Origin: Desulfobacca sp.
GTDB lineage: Bacteria; Desulfobacterota; Desulfobaccia; Desulfobaccales; Desulfobaccaceae
Assembly (NCBI GenBank): GCA_028695935.1
Contig: JAQVHY010000022.1
Span: 1 to 32,754 of the forward strand
DNA length: 32,754 nt
Direction of reading: 5' to 3'
The position numbers and the translations under genes were made by a program. This document shows positions 1-7,312 of the stretch, piece by piece. Within the stretch, counting starts at the first letter, position 1, and each line of letters begins with the position of its first letter. The notes under the pieces are model-generated. The model saw only the letters and a program-made list of their open reading frames with translations. It did not search any database and was not told the DNA's origin.

Positions 1-15
1 GCGCTCTTCCGATCT
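1..15. other. Sequencing adapter remnant at contig end
   Basis: Bases 2-15 (CGCTCTTCCGATCT) are identical to the last 14 bases of the standard Illumina TruSeq read-1 adapter. They sit exactly at the window edge and the hypE reading frame becomes sensible only after them. This is almost certainly untrimmed adapter and not genomic DNA. Confidence 0.9.
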
Positions 16-665
16 GGGTGCAACTGGTGACCGGCGATACCAAGGTAGTGGAAAGAGGCCAGGGCGATGGCCTCTACATCAACACTGCCGGGTTAGGGCT
101 GATCACCCATACCTTAGATATCGCCCCGGCCCGGGTACGGCCCGGCGACATGGCGCTGGTCAACGGTGACTTGGGACGCCACGGGATGGCGGTGATGGCG
201 GTGCGGGAGGGACTGGCCTTTGAGACCCCGATCGAAAGCGATGCCGCGCCCCTAGCCGACCTGGTACTGGCCCTCATCGAGGCTGGGATTGAGATCCATT
301 GCCTGCGGGATCTGACCCGCGGGGGGCTGGTCAGCGCCCTGGTGGAGATTGCCGAAACCGCTCAGGTGCATATCCATCTGGACGAACAGGCCCTGCCTCT
401 TAACCCGGCGGTTCGGGCCGCTTGCGAACTCTTGGGCCTGGACCCGCTGCACGTGGCCTGTGAAGGCCGGTTTGTCGCCCTGGTGCCGGCTAATCAGGCC
501 AGCCAGGTCTTAGAACTGATGCGGACCCACCCTTTGGGGGCCCAAGCCTGTGTAGTGGGTGAGGTCAGCCACGGGGAGACTGGCCGTCTGACCTTAACGA
601 CGCCGATCGGCACCACCCGCCGCCTGGAGCGAGCCAGCGGCGACCAATTACCGCGCATCTGTTAA
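16..665 (+). CDS. hypE: Hydrogenase maturation protein HypE, 5'-truncated
   Basis: HypE dehydrates the thiocarboxamide made by HypF on its C-terminal cysteine to a thiocyanate, the source of the cyanide ligands of NiFe hydrogenases, working with HypC and HypD in the cytoplasm. About 216 residues are present, covering the end of the AIR-synthase N domain (VTGDTKVVERG at the start) and the whole C domain (DLTRGGL, then ACEGRF). The protein ends in the diagnostic PRIC, whose last Cys is the modified residue. Family members are about 330-350 residues, so roughly 120 N-terminal residues are missing. They are lost at the contig edge after the adapter bases, not by mutation. The GTG at 18 is an internal valine. 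No other hyp gene is visible because the upstream side is not in the window. Confidence 0.95.
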
Positions 666-731
666 AAAGGGGCCGGTCCGTTGACGGGGCAACGATCTTT
701 GCTGGGGAGACTGCCCCTCCTTAATGATAAG

Positions 732-760
732 TTGATCAACCGGGGGCCTAAAGGTTAAAT
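732..760 (+). promoter_or_regulatory. Possible promoter for tlyA
   Basis: TTGATC (732-737), a 17-base spacer and TTAAAT (755-760) lie about 25 bases before the proposed tlyA start. Each hexamer has about four matches to the sigma-70 consensus. This is weak evidence from sequence alone. Confidence 0.3.
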
Positions 761-784
761 ATAAGGCAACACCGGGGGGCAAAA

Positions 785-1546
785 CTGAAATCGGCACCAA
801 GATCCAAAACACGGCTGGACTGTTTAGTAGTGGAGCGCGGCCTGGCGGCCAGCCGGGAGCGGGCCCGGGCCCTGATCCTGGCCGGCAAGGTGCTGGTGGC
901 CGGAGTGCCGGTAACCAAGGCCGGGGCCCTGGTCTCGTCCCAAGCCCCTCTGACCTTGCAAACCGCCGATATCCCCTATGTCAGCCGCGGGGGCGTCAAA
1001 CTGGCTGCGGCCCTGGAGCATTTTCAGATCAACGTGGCCGGCCAAGTAATTCTGGATGTCGGTGCGTCCACGGGCGGGTTTACCGATTGTGTGCTGCAAC
1101 GGGGGGCTAAGCGGGTCTATGCCGTGGATGTGGGCTATGGGCAACTGGCCTGGAGCTTAAGGCAGGATGCCCGGGTGGTTATCTTGGAACGCACCAACAT
1201 CCGCTATTTGCCGCGCGAAGCCATTCCGGAACCGATTGATCTGGCCACCATCGACGTGTCGTTTATTTCGCTGACCCTGGTGTTACCCAAGGTCCGGGAA
1301 TTTGTGCGTCCGGGGGGGGCCATCCTGGCGTTGGTCAAACCCCAGTTTGAGGTCGGACGCCACCAGGTGGGCAAGGGCGGGGTAGTGCGCGATCCGAGGC
1401 TACAACTGCAGGTGGTGGAAGATCTCAAAGCCCTGGCCACTTCCTTGGGCCTGGAAGTTTTCGGGCATTTACCCTCGCCGATCTTGGGACCCAAAGGCAA
1501 CCAGGAATATTTGCTCTATCTGGGCGTGCCGCTCCGGGTTCAATAA
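785..1546 (+). CDS. tlyA: TlyA family rRNA 2'-O-methyltransferase (hemolysin A family)
   Basis: TlyA proteins are SAM-dependent ribose 2'-O-methyltransferases acting on 16S and/or 23S rRNA cytidines. The N-terminus (residues about 10-65, RLDCLVVERGLAASRERA) is an S4 RNA-binding domain. It is followed by an FtsJ/RrmJ-like domain with SAM motif LDVGASTGGFTDCVLQ, then VYAVDVGYGQL and ALVKPQFEVG. The first ATG/GTG-type codon is GTG at 830, inside the S4 domain, which would delete the conserved RLDxLLVERG segment. In frame upstream the only plausible start before the stop at 749 is CTG at 785, with a GGGGGG purine stretch 6-11 bases before it. From there the protein is 253 residues, normal for the family. 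The neighbour hypE is functionally unrelated. The function is secure; the CTG start is inferred. Confidence 0.9.
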   Translation: MKSAPRSKTRLDCLVVERGLAASRERARALILAGKVLVAGVPVTKAGALVSSQAPLTLQTADIPYVSRGGVKLAAALEHFQINVAGQVILDVGASTGGFTDCVLQRGAKRVYAVDVGYGQLAWSLRQDARVVILERTNIRYLPREAIPEPIDLATIDVSFISLTLVLPKVREFVRPGGAILALVKPQFEVGRHQVGKGGVVRDPRLQLQVVEDLKALATSLGLEVFGHLPSPILGPKGNQEYLLYLGVPLRVQ

Positions 1547-1587
1547 ATCGGAGGTTTTTTCTGTCCTGAAAATGTCTTTGTTCAACT

Positions 1588-1826
1588 CGTTCCCAAGTTG
1601 TACTTGGGAACGAAATAAGGATGCCCATCTATCTTGGTAGGATAAGGCGTGCCCGAGATGCAAAAGGCGGGATGCGCTTCGCTTTCCCGCCCTACGGTCT
1701 GCTGAGGTTTCATAGGCTGGTTTACCTCGTGCCCAAGTTGTACTTGGGCAAGTCCTGGGTTGCCAAGCTTAGCTTGTCCCTAAACCTTGCGCACCCAATT
1801 TCAGCTGGGCAACGAGAGCTGAAATT
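1588..1826. repeat. Cluster of small palindromic repeats
   Basis: At least three related perfect or near-perfect inverted repeats lie in the tlyA-murI gap. At 1588-1612, arms CGTTCCCAAGT and ACTTGGGAACG flank TGT. At 1730-1750, arms TGCCCAAGT and ACTTGGGCA flank the same TGT. At 1797-1826, arms AATTTCAGC and GCTGAAATT flank a loop that carries TGGGCAACG. A degenerate copy (GCCAAGCTTAGCTTG) lies at 1762-1776. The shared core and loop indicate one dispersed repeat family. No gene is seen in this stretch. Confidence 0.75.
1666..1691. repeat. GC-rich hairpin repeat
   Basis: GGCGGGA (1666-1672) and TCCCGCC (1685-1691) are perfect inverted arms around TGCGCTTCGCTT, followed by CTACGG. It resembles widely dispersed intergenic repeats of environmental proteobacteria. 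No T tract follows, so it is not a typical intrinsic terminator. Confidence 0.5.
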
Positions 1827-1840
1827 GATTCGGCTGGGGC

Positions 1841-2644
1841 TTACAATTCCACGATTTCGGGCGCAATCGGGTGGCCCATAAACAGGCTGGCCAGCCTCTG
1901 GAAGCCGGGGGTCAGGTCGGTAGTCAGGTAGCGGCGCTGGCCCTGACGCGAGAGCCGGGTCTCGATTTCCGGATGCCGCCTCAGATATTCGGCCAGTTTT
2001 CCCCCGGTCACCTCGGCCGAGCAGATGATCTCCAGGTCATGGTTCATCAGGGCCTGGATCTGGGGTTTGACAATCGAATAGTGGGTGCAACCTAAGATCA
2101 GGGTATCGACCTGGGCCTGGTTTAAGGGGGCTAAGTACCTTTTCAGGATCAGTGCGGTCCCTTCCCACTCCTGCTCGCCGGCTTCGATGATGGGGACCAA
2201 CAGCGGGCAGGCCTGTTGAAATACCTGGGTATCCGGGGCTAATTTTTTCAACTCAATGGCAAAGGAGTTGGAGGTCACCGTGCCCTCGGTACCGATGACG
2301 CCGATGCGCCCTTGCCCTGAGCGCGCCAGGGCAGCCTCCACCGTGGGGATGACCACCCCCAGCACCCGGCGGTCGGGGTAGTGCACCGGGAGATACTGCT
2401 GCTGAATCCGCCGCAGGGCCTTGGAAGAGGCGGTGTGGCAGGCCAGGATAATCAGGATACAACCCTGTTGAAACAGGTAATCCACGGCCTGGTGGGTGAA
2501 GCGATAGACCACTTCATCGGAACGGGTGCCATAGGGAATCCGGGCGTTATCCCCCAGGTAAAGATAATCATAGTCAGGGAGCAGCCGTAAGAATTCCTTC
2601 AGCACCAACAGGCCGCCAAAGCCGGAGTCAAAGACGCCGATCAT
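1841..2644 (-). CDS. murI: Glutamate racemase
   Basis: MurI interconverts L- and D-glutamate, supplying D-Glu for peptidoglycan. The 267 residues begin MIGVFDSGFGG (catalytic-region Asp6), then LGDNARIPYGTRS, and end-half LGCTHY with Cys185 and His187; Glu153 is in place. The first cysteine motif reads ACHTAS (Cys69), where most family members have ACNTAS. The open frame extends much further upstream, but that part is composed of shadow codons of the permease gene. The ATG at 2644 has GAGG eight bases before it and gives the normal family length. The gene begins 11 bases after the permease stop, so it probably shares the transcript of the ABC exporter. Confidence 0.95.
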   Translation of the reverse strand: MIGVFDSGFGGLLVLKEFLRLLPDYDYLYLGDNARIPYGTRSDEVVYRFTHQAVDYLFQQGCILIILACHTASSKALRRIQQQYLPVHYPDRRVLGVVIPTVEAALARSGQGRIGVIGTEGTVTSNSFAIELKKLAPDTQVFQQACPLLVPIIEAGEQEWEGTALILKRYLAPLNQAQVDTLILGCTHYSIVKPQIQALMNHDLEIICSAEVTGGKLAEYLRRHPEIETRLSRQGQRRYLTTDLTPGFQRLASLFMGHPIAPEIVEL

Positions 2645-2655
2645 GGAAACCTCAT

Positions 2656-3450
2656 TTATTCCGAGAGCTTGACCAGCGTGCCGCGCTGGAGCGAAGCTCT
2701 CAGGCTCAGAACCATGAGGAGGTAACTGACCACCAGATAACCCAGACCGAGCAGCAGACCCCACTCTAAGGGATGCGCGACTGACGCGGGAAAGCCATAG
2801 AAGCTGCGAAAGTACTCCAGGAAAAAGGTCAGCGGGATAAATTCCGCCAGCCAGCGCGCCCCGTTGGGCAATAAAGATATCGGATAATAAAGCCCGCAGA
2901 GGATCATCAACAGATAGGTGATGGCCCAGGCGGTGATTTCGGCCCGGTGGCCAAAGATCAGCACCAGGGCGATGACCAGGGTCCCGGCGATCGCGGCCAT
3001 TAAAAAAAGCCCGATCAGGAACCAAACCAGCGCCACCCAGCCGGGGCGTAACAGCTCCATATCAAAATAGTAGACGCTCAGCACCCCCATAATGACAAAC
3101 ACCACCAGGCCGCGCAATAAGCCGATCAACCCGGACCCGAGGACAATATGCCCCAGGCGAATGGGGGCGATAAAGCCGTGTTTGAGGCTTTTACTCCAGA
3201 CATCATAGAGCAAGGCATAGGAAATGTCCAGTTGGACGATCTGCATGGTGTTCATGGCCAGGGCGCCGGTCAACACGAAGGAGACGGTGGCCTCATCCAG
3301 GCGCAGGAATTGGGTCAGCAGGCCCACCGAAAACACCGCCACCAGGGGCCAGAAAAACATCTCAAACATGGCAAAAAAATTGCGGCGATTCATGATGCCG
3401 CCCCGGGCCGCAAAGGCCCAGATTTTAATGCCTTCAGTGAGTAAGCTCAC
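2656..3450 (-). CDS. ABC-2 type transporter permease
   Basis: This is the membrane subunit of an ABC exporter, about 264 residues, of the ABC-2 family. At least six hydrophobic segments are visible: around 30-50, 55-75, 105-125, 137-167, 173-195 and 230-252. A polar N-terminal stretch (IKIWAFAARGGIMNRRNFFAM) precedes the first one. The GTG start at 3450 has GAGG nine bases upstream and overlaps the last 17 bases of the ATPase gene, a sign of translational coupling. The substrate cannot be read from the sequence. Similar modules export drugs, lipids or polysaccharide precursors. Its position between an ATPase and murI might suggest an envelope role, but that is speculation. Confidence 0.85.
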   Translation of the reverse strand: MSLLTEGIKIWAFAARGGIMNRRNFFAMFEMFFWPLVAVFSVGLLTQFLRLDEATVSFVLTGALAMNTMQIVQLDISYALLYDVWSKSLKHGFIAPIRLGHIVLGSGLIGLLRGLVVFVIMGVLSVYYFDMELLRPGWVALVWFLIGLFLMAAIAGTLVIALVLIFGHRAEITAWAITYLLMILCGLYYPISLLPNGARWLAEFIPLTFFLEYFRSFYGFPASVAHPLEWGLLLGLGYLVVSYLLMVLSLRASLQRGTLVKLSE

Positions 3451-4375
3451 GATATAATACCTCTAAATCGACCTCGCGGACCTGCACCTTGGTGAGAGAG
3501 TTGCCGTTGCGCTGCAATTCCGCCAGAATCGGGGCCAGGCGCAATTCCGCCTGATCAACCACCAGTTCCACCACCGGCGGGCGTTCCTGATAGCTCAATA
3601 ACCCCGGCAAACGGCTATAATCCAGGCAGGCCGGGCCGTTCTCAAAGGTCAGGATAAGTTGATCGCCCATGCCCAGACGGGCCTGCAACTCCGGGATGGA
3701 GCCACGGGCCAGGACCCGGCCCTGCTGCAAGAAGGCCACCTCATCACAGAGGTATTCCGCTTCCCGCAGGTTATGCGTGGTAAGCAGAATGGTCAGGCCG
3801 GTAACCTGATTAAGGCGGCGGATTTCGTCCCGGGTGTGTTGGGCCATTACCGGATCCAGACCGCCGGTCGGTTCATCCAGGAATAACAATTGCGGGGTAT
3901 TGATCAGGGCCTTGGCCAGGGCCAGACGTTGTTTGAGGCCGGAGGACAGCCGATCAAAGGGGATCTGGCGCTGCGGGCCTAGTTCAAATAACTCGATCAA
4001 TTCTTCAATCCGGGCGGCCAGGGGCGTCCCCCACAGCCCATAGAGATGGCCATAAAAACGTAAATTCTCGACCACGGTTAAAGACCAGATAAACTTGGTG
4101 GCGCCGCCGGCCAGGTTGATCCGCTCCCGGAGGCGTGAGGCCTGGCGGCGGACATCCAGACCCAATACCACCACCTCCCCGGCGTCGGGGCGCAGCAGGG
4201 TGGCCAGGATGGAAATCAGCGTGGTTTTGCCCACGCCGTTAGGCCCCAGAATCCCAAAGATAACCCCCTGGGGAACTTCCAGATTTAGGCCCTGGAGCAC
4301 GGGTTTGACCTGCCGCCCCCAAAAACCGGTGCGATAAGCCTTGTCGAGCCCTTGGGCCTGAATAGCTAATTCCAT
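3434..4375 (-). CDS. ABC transporter ATP-binding protein (ABC-2/DrrA-like)
   Basis: The 313-residue ATPase carries the complete set of motifs: Walker A GPNGVGKTT (44-52), signature LSSGLKQR (143-150), Walker B LLFLDEP (163-169), D-loop GGLDP and switch histidine in TTHNLREAE (His201). The last about 85 residues form the accessory domain common in DrrA/CcmA-like ATPases. It pairs with the permease whose start lies inside its 3' end, so two ATPase and two permease chains probably form the exporter. ATG at 4375 is preceded by AGAG. Upstream on the minus strand is a TATAAT hexamer and then a tandem heptamer repeat, but no good -35 box. Confidence 0.92.
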   Translation of the reverse strand: MELAIQAQGLDKAYRTGFWGRQVKPVLQGLNLEVPQGVIFGILGPNGVGKTTLISILATLLRPDAGEVVVLGLDVRRQASRLRERINLAGGATKFIWSLTVVENLRFYGHLYGLWGTPLAARIEELIELFELGPQRQIPFDRLSSGLKQRLALAKALINTPQLLFLDEPTGGLDPVMAQHTRDEIRRLNQVTGLTILLTTHNLREAEYLCDEVAFLQQGRVLARGSIPELQARLGMGDQLILTFENGPACLDYSRLPGLLSYQERPPVVELVVDQAELRLAPILAELQRNGNSLTKVQVREVDLEVLYRELTH

Positions 4376-4406
4376 AGGCTCTTTATTATAACAGGCAACT
4401 TATAAA

Positions 4407-4434
4407 GTTTTCTGTTTTCTGTTTTCTGTTTTCT
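4407..4434. repeat. Tandem heptanucleotide repeat (GTTTTCT)4
   Basis: Four perfect head-to-tail copies of GTTTTCT lie 32 bases upstream of the ABC ATPase start. They occupy the region where its promoter would be expected. Such short tandem repeats can change copy number by slippage. Confidence 0.9.
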
Positions 4435-4510
4435 GTAAATATAGTTAAATATAAATAGGTTAATCTCAATAGTCGGCCGAACCGTCAACCAAAGCTGTTA
4501 TTAAACCCGA

Positions 4511-5446
4511 TTAGGGCGGGGAGGGCAGATAAGATCTCTCTAAGGCCCGGATTAAATGGGTGATAGTCGTGTTAACCGGCGTAGGCACCCCCAGCTTTTG
4601 ACCTAAGACGACGATCTGGCCGTTTAAGGCCTCGATTTCGGTAGGGCGTTGGGCCAACACATCCTGTAACATGGAAGAGCGGTTCCGGGCCGTAGCTCGG
4701 CAGACCTGCCGGACGCGGTTTAAAGGATCAGGGCTGATCGCAATACCCACCGCCTGGGCCACCGCCTGGGCTTCTTGCACCGCCGCACTGGTTACCTGCC
4801 AAGCCTCGGACACTTCCAACAGCCCGCCATTAGGCAGACGGGTAAGGGCGGTAAGGGGGTTAATACCAACATTTACCAAGAGCTTATCCCAAATCACCGC
4901 CACAATGTCGGCGGCACTCTGACAGTCAAAACCCGCGGCGACAAAGCGGGATACCCAGTCTGCCAACTGCTCCGGCCGGACCTGGGAGCCGGGTGGAATG
5001 CCCAAAATAGTCTTCCCCGGTCCGGCATGCCGGGCCTGCCCCCATTCCAGCAGGGTTACGCCATGCATGATCACTCCGGCCAGCAAGTGTTCCGGGCCGA
5101 CCACCGCGGCCATCTGTTCCAGGTTGCCAATGCCGTTTTGCAGGGTCAGGGCCAATCCCCCTCCGGCCATTAAGGGGGGCAGGCTCTGGGCCGCGGCCCG
5201 GGTCTGATGAGCCTTGACGCTCATAATGGTTAGATCGCAGGGACCGATATCCTGGGCCTCGCAGGTGCAGTTCACCGTTATGTGTTGTTCCTGGTCATCC
5301 AGGGTGATTAACCGGATACCCTGGGCCTGGAGGTAGGCGGCCCGGTCAGGGCGGTAGTCGACCAACCATATTTCCGTCGCCACTTTCTGTAGCCAGACAA
5401 CCAACAGACAACCCAAGGCCCCGGGACCGATGATGGCAATTTTCAC
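4511..5446 (-). CDS. panE: 2-dehydropantoate 2-reductase (ketopantoate reductase)
   Basis: PanE reduces ketopantoate to pantoate with NADPH, the step before PanC in pantothenate and CoA synthesis. The 311 residues start with the Rossmann motif GPGALG (7-12). SVKAHQT (Lys78) and LQNGIGN follow. The C-terminal ApbA domain has WDKLLVNVGINPLTALT, in which the family's catalytic lysine lies. GTG at 5446 is the best start: it sits directly before KIAIIGPGALG and has GAGGA seven to eight bases upstream. An upstream in-frame ATG would add 19 unconserved residues. The other pan genes in this window (panC, panD) are 19 kb away, so the pathway is split here; panB is not seen. ApbA-family paralogues exist, so the symbol is likely but not certain. 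Confidence 0.85.
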   Translation of the reverse strand: MKIAIIGPGALGCLLVVWLQKVATEIWLVDYRPDRAAYLQAQGIRLITLDDQEQHITVNCTCEAQDIGPCDLTIMSVKAHQTRAAAQSLPPLMAGGGLALTLQNGIGNLEQMAAVVGPEHLLAGVIMHGVTLLEWGQARHAGPGKTILGIPPGSQVRPEQLADWVSRFVAAGFDCQSAADIVAVIWDKLLVNVGINPLTALTRLPNGGLLEVSEAWQVTSAAVQEAQAVAQAVGIAISPDPLNRVRQVCRATARNRSSMLQDVLAQRPTEIEALNGQIVVLGQKLGVPTPVNTTITHLIRALERSYLPSPP

Positions 5447-5601
5447 AGTGGTATCCTCGGAAATTGTTGCATGGTAAGTAACCCAAATCACCTGGTTCGT
5501 CAAGTTGGAAGCCCTAGTTTATAGATGCTTGGGCATAAAAAGTCTAGACTTAAAATATTATCCCGGCGGAAGTTTAGGTTAATCGCTTGAGGTCAGGTCG
5601 T

Positions 5602-6387
5602 TTAAGTCCTCTCGGCCAAACGGAGGACCGCCCGCAGAGCCACTTGGATAGCGCGGTCTTCGGCCGCGGCGAGTTCTTCCGGGGTAATAAAAGTCCCTCG
5701 CCAACGGTCGGCAAAGACCGCGGTCAAGCCTCCGGCCCGCAGGGGAAAGTCGGAAACCTGGGCCAGAATAAAGTAAGCCGCCATCTCCATTTCCAGATTC
5801 AGCACTCCTTGGGCCTGAAGGCGCGGCAGTAGAGTCGGATCACAGCCCGAAAAGCCTGGTACCTGGCGCCCCTGGCCGTGGTAAAAATCGCTGGTAGTGC
5901 AGGTCAGACCGCAATGATAGACCAGCCCCCGCTCCTGGGCGGCTGCGGTCAGGGCCTGGGTAACTACCGGGTCGGCCACTGCTTTTAGCTCCGCGGGGGC
6001 ATAAAACTGAGTAGTATTTTCATACCGTAGGGCCTCAGTACTGATAATCAGATCACCCAATTGTATTTCCGGCTGGAGGCTGCCACAACTGCCGATCCGA
6101 ATAAAGGTAGCTTGCGGCTGGTACTGGACCGCCTCGATGACCGCAATGGCGGTATTGTCAGGGCCGATACCAGTAGCCAGGCCGGTAATCCGGATACCTT
6201 GGTAGGACCCGGTAATGGTTAAAAATTCTCTTTGCTGACGCACCAGCTCAACTCTATCAAAGTAGCCCGCCAAACGCCGGATACGATCCGCTGATCCAGA
6301 GGTCAGCACAAAGGGCGCCACTTCTCCGGTCCCGACCCGCAAATGATAGCAACGACCCGCGGCATCACCGGGCAGTTCAGACTCCAT
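5602..6387 (-). CDS. Nucleoside phosphorylase, uridine-phosphorylase-like
   Basis: Members of the PNP/UDP family split nucleosides with phosphate into base and ribose-1-phosphate. The 261 residues show the family landmarks: SGSADRI where canonical enzymes have GDPxR, then GLATGIGPDNTAI (phosphate loop), RIGSCGSLQPEIQLGDL, and LEMEMAAYF (ribose-binding MExE motif). The spacing and the central motif resemble uridine phosphorylase most, but the Gly-Asp-Pro loop is altered, so the substrate may differ. ATG at 6387 has GGAGG eight bases upstream. A TTG at 6411 is in frame but has no site before it. The next gene on this strand, panE, is 155 bases away and probably transcribed separately. Confidence 0.75.
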   Translation of the reverse strand: MESELPGDAAGRCYHLRVGTGEVAPFVLTSGSADRIRRLAGYFDRVELVRQQREFLTITGSYQGIRITGLATGIGPDNTAIAVIEAVQYQPQATFIRIGSCGSLQPEIQLGDLIISTEALRYENTTQFYAPAELKAVADPVVTQALTAAAQERGLVYHCGLTCTTSDFYHGQGRQVPGFSGCDPTLLPRLQAQGVLNLEMEMAAYFILAQVSDFPLRAGGLTAVFADRWRGTFITPEELAAAEDRAIQVALRAVLRLAERT

Positions 6388-6622
6388 GGCCTGGTCCTCC
6401 ACTGACGGCAACTACTAAGCCGGATTAAGTTATTGGTTGTTTATCTCCATTAGTTAGCTTAAAATCGCTGGATTTAAAAATTTCCGGGCTATTTTTGCAA
6501 GCCGGGGCATCCTCTGGGGAGAAATAAATTTTGTTTAAACAATTACTTGTTGCTCAAGTTTATTAATTTTATGTTAGAATTAGGTTAGCCCTTACTATCT
6601 GGGACACCCAAAGGGGATAGCC

Positions 6623-7306
6623 ATGGTCAGACAATTTGATAGAGAACTGGCAGACTTAAAAATGAATCTGCTCCGCATGGCCGAGGCCGCGGAACAAGCC
6701 GGGCAGCATAGCATTGCCTCGGTCCTCAACCGTGACTCCGAGTTGGCCAAAGAGGTCATCATGGGCGATCTGGCCATCAATGATATGGAACTGGAGATTG
6801 ATGAACAATGCCTTAAGCTTCTGGCCCTGCGTCAACCCCTGGCCAAGGATTTGCGTTTTATTACCGCGGCGATGCGGATCAATGCTGATTTAGAGCGCAT
6901 CGGTGACCAGGCGGTGAATATCGCCGAACGCGCCTTAGAGCTGAACCAGCGTCCCCCTTTAAAATTACCCATTGATCTTGAGAAAATGGCTGACATCGCC
7001 TTGGAAATGGTCCGCACCAGTATTGAGGCCTTTGTCCACCAGGACCCCCTGTTGGCGGTCCAGGCCTGCCAGCGCGACGTCGAGGTCGATACCCTGGATG
7101 ACGAATATATTCATAAATTACTTGACTTTATGGTCAAGGATACCCCAGCCGTGGGGCGTGCCTTACACTATATTATCATTATCCGTAACATTGAACGGAT
7201 TGCCGATCTAGCCACTAATGTGGCCGAAGATATCGTCTTTTTGGTGGAAGGCAAAGTGATCAAACACCGCTATAAGGATGGCATGCTCAGTGCCCAAAGT
7301 GTCTAA
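6623..7306 (+). CDS. phoU: Phosphate-signalling complex protein PhoU
   Basis: PhoU links the PstSCAB phosphate transporter to the PhoR-PhoB sensor pair and damps the phosphate-starvation response. The 227 residues form the expected two three-helix repeats. Each carries the metal-cluster motif: INADLERIGDQAVNIAE in the first and IIRNIERIADLATNVAEDI in the second. The start ATG at 6623 has AAGGGG nine bases before it. No pst or phoBR gene is adjacent, so it is a stand-alone copy here. It converges with the dnaA-like gene with only six bases between the stops and no visible terminator. Confidence 0.93.
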   Translation: MVRQFDRELADLKMNLLRMAEAAEQAGQHSIASVLNRDSELAKEVIMGDLAINDMELEIDEQCLKLLALRQPLAKDLRFITAAMRINADLERIGDQAVNIAERALELNQRPPLKLPIDLEKMADIALEMVRTSIEAFVHQDPLLAVQACQRDVEVDTLDDEYIHKLLDFMVKDTPAVGRALHYIIIIRNIERIADLATNVAEDIVFLVEGKVIKHRYKDGMLSAQSV

Positions 7307-7312
7307 CCGGGT

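Noticed and set aside
2645-3025. N-terminal extension of murI by 127 codons
   Set aside because: The extension is a shadow frame of the ABC permease, with no family similarity; the ATG at 2644 has a ribosome site and gives the normal length.
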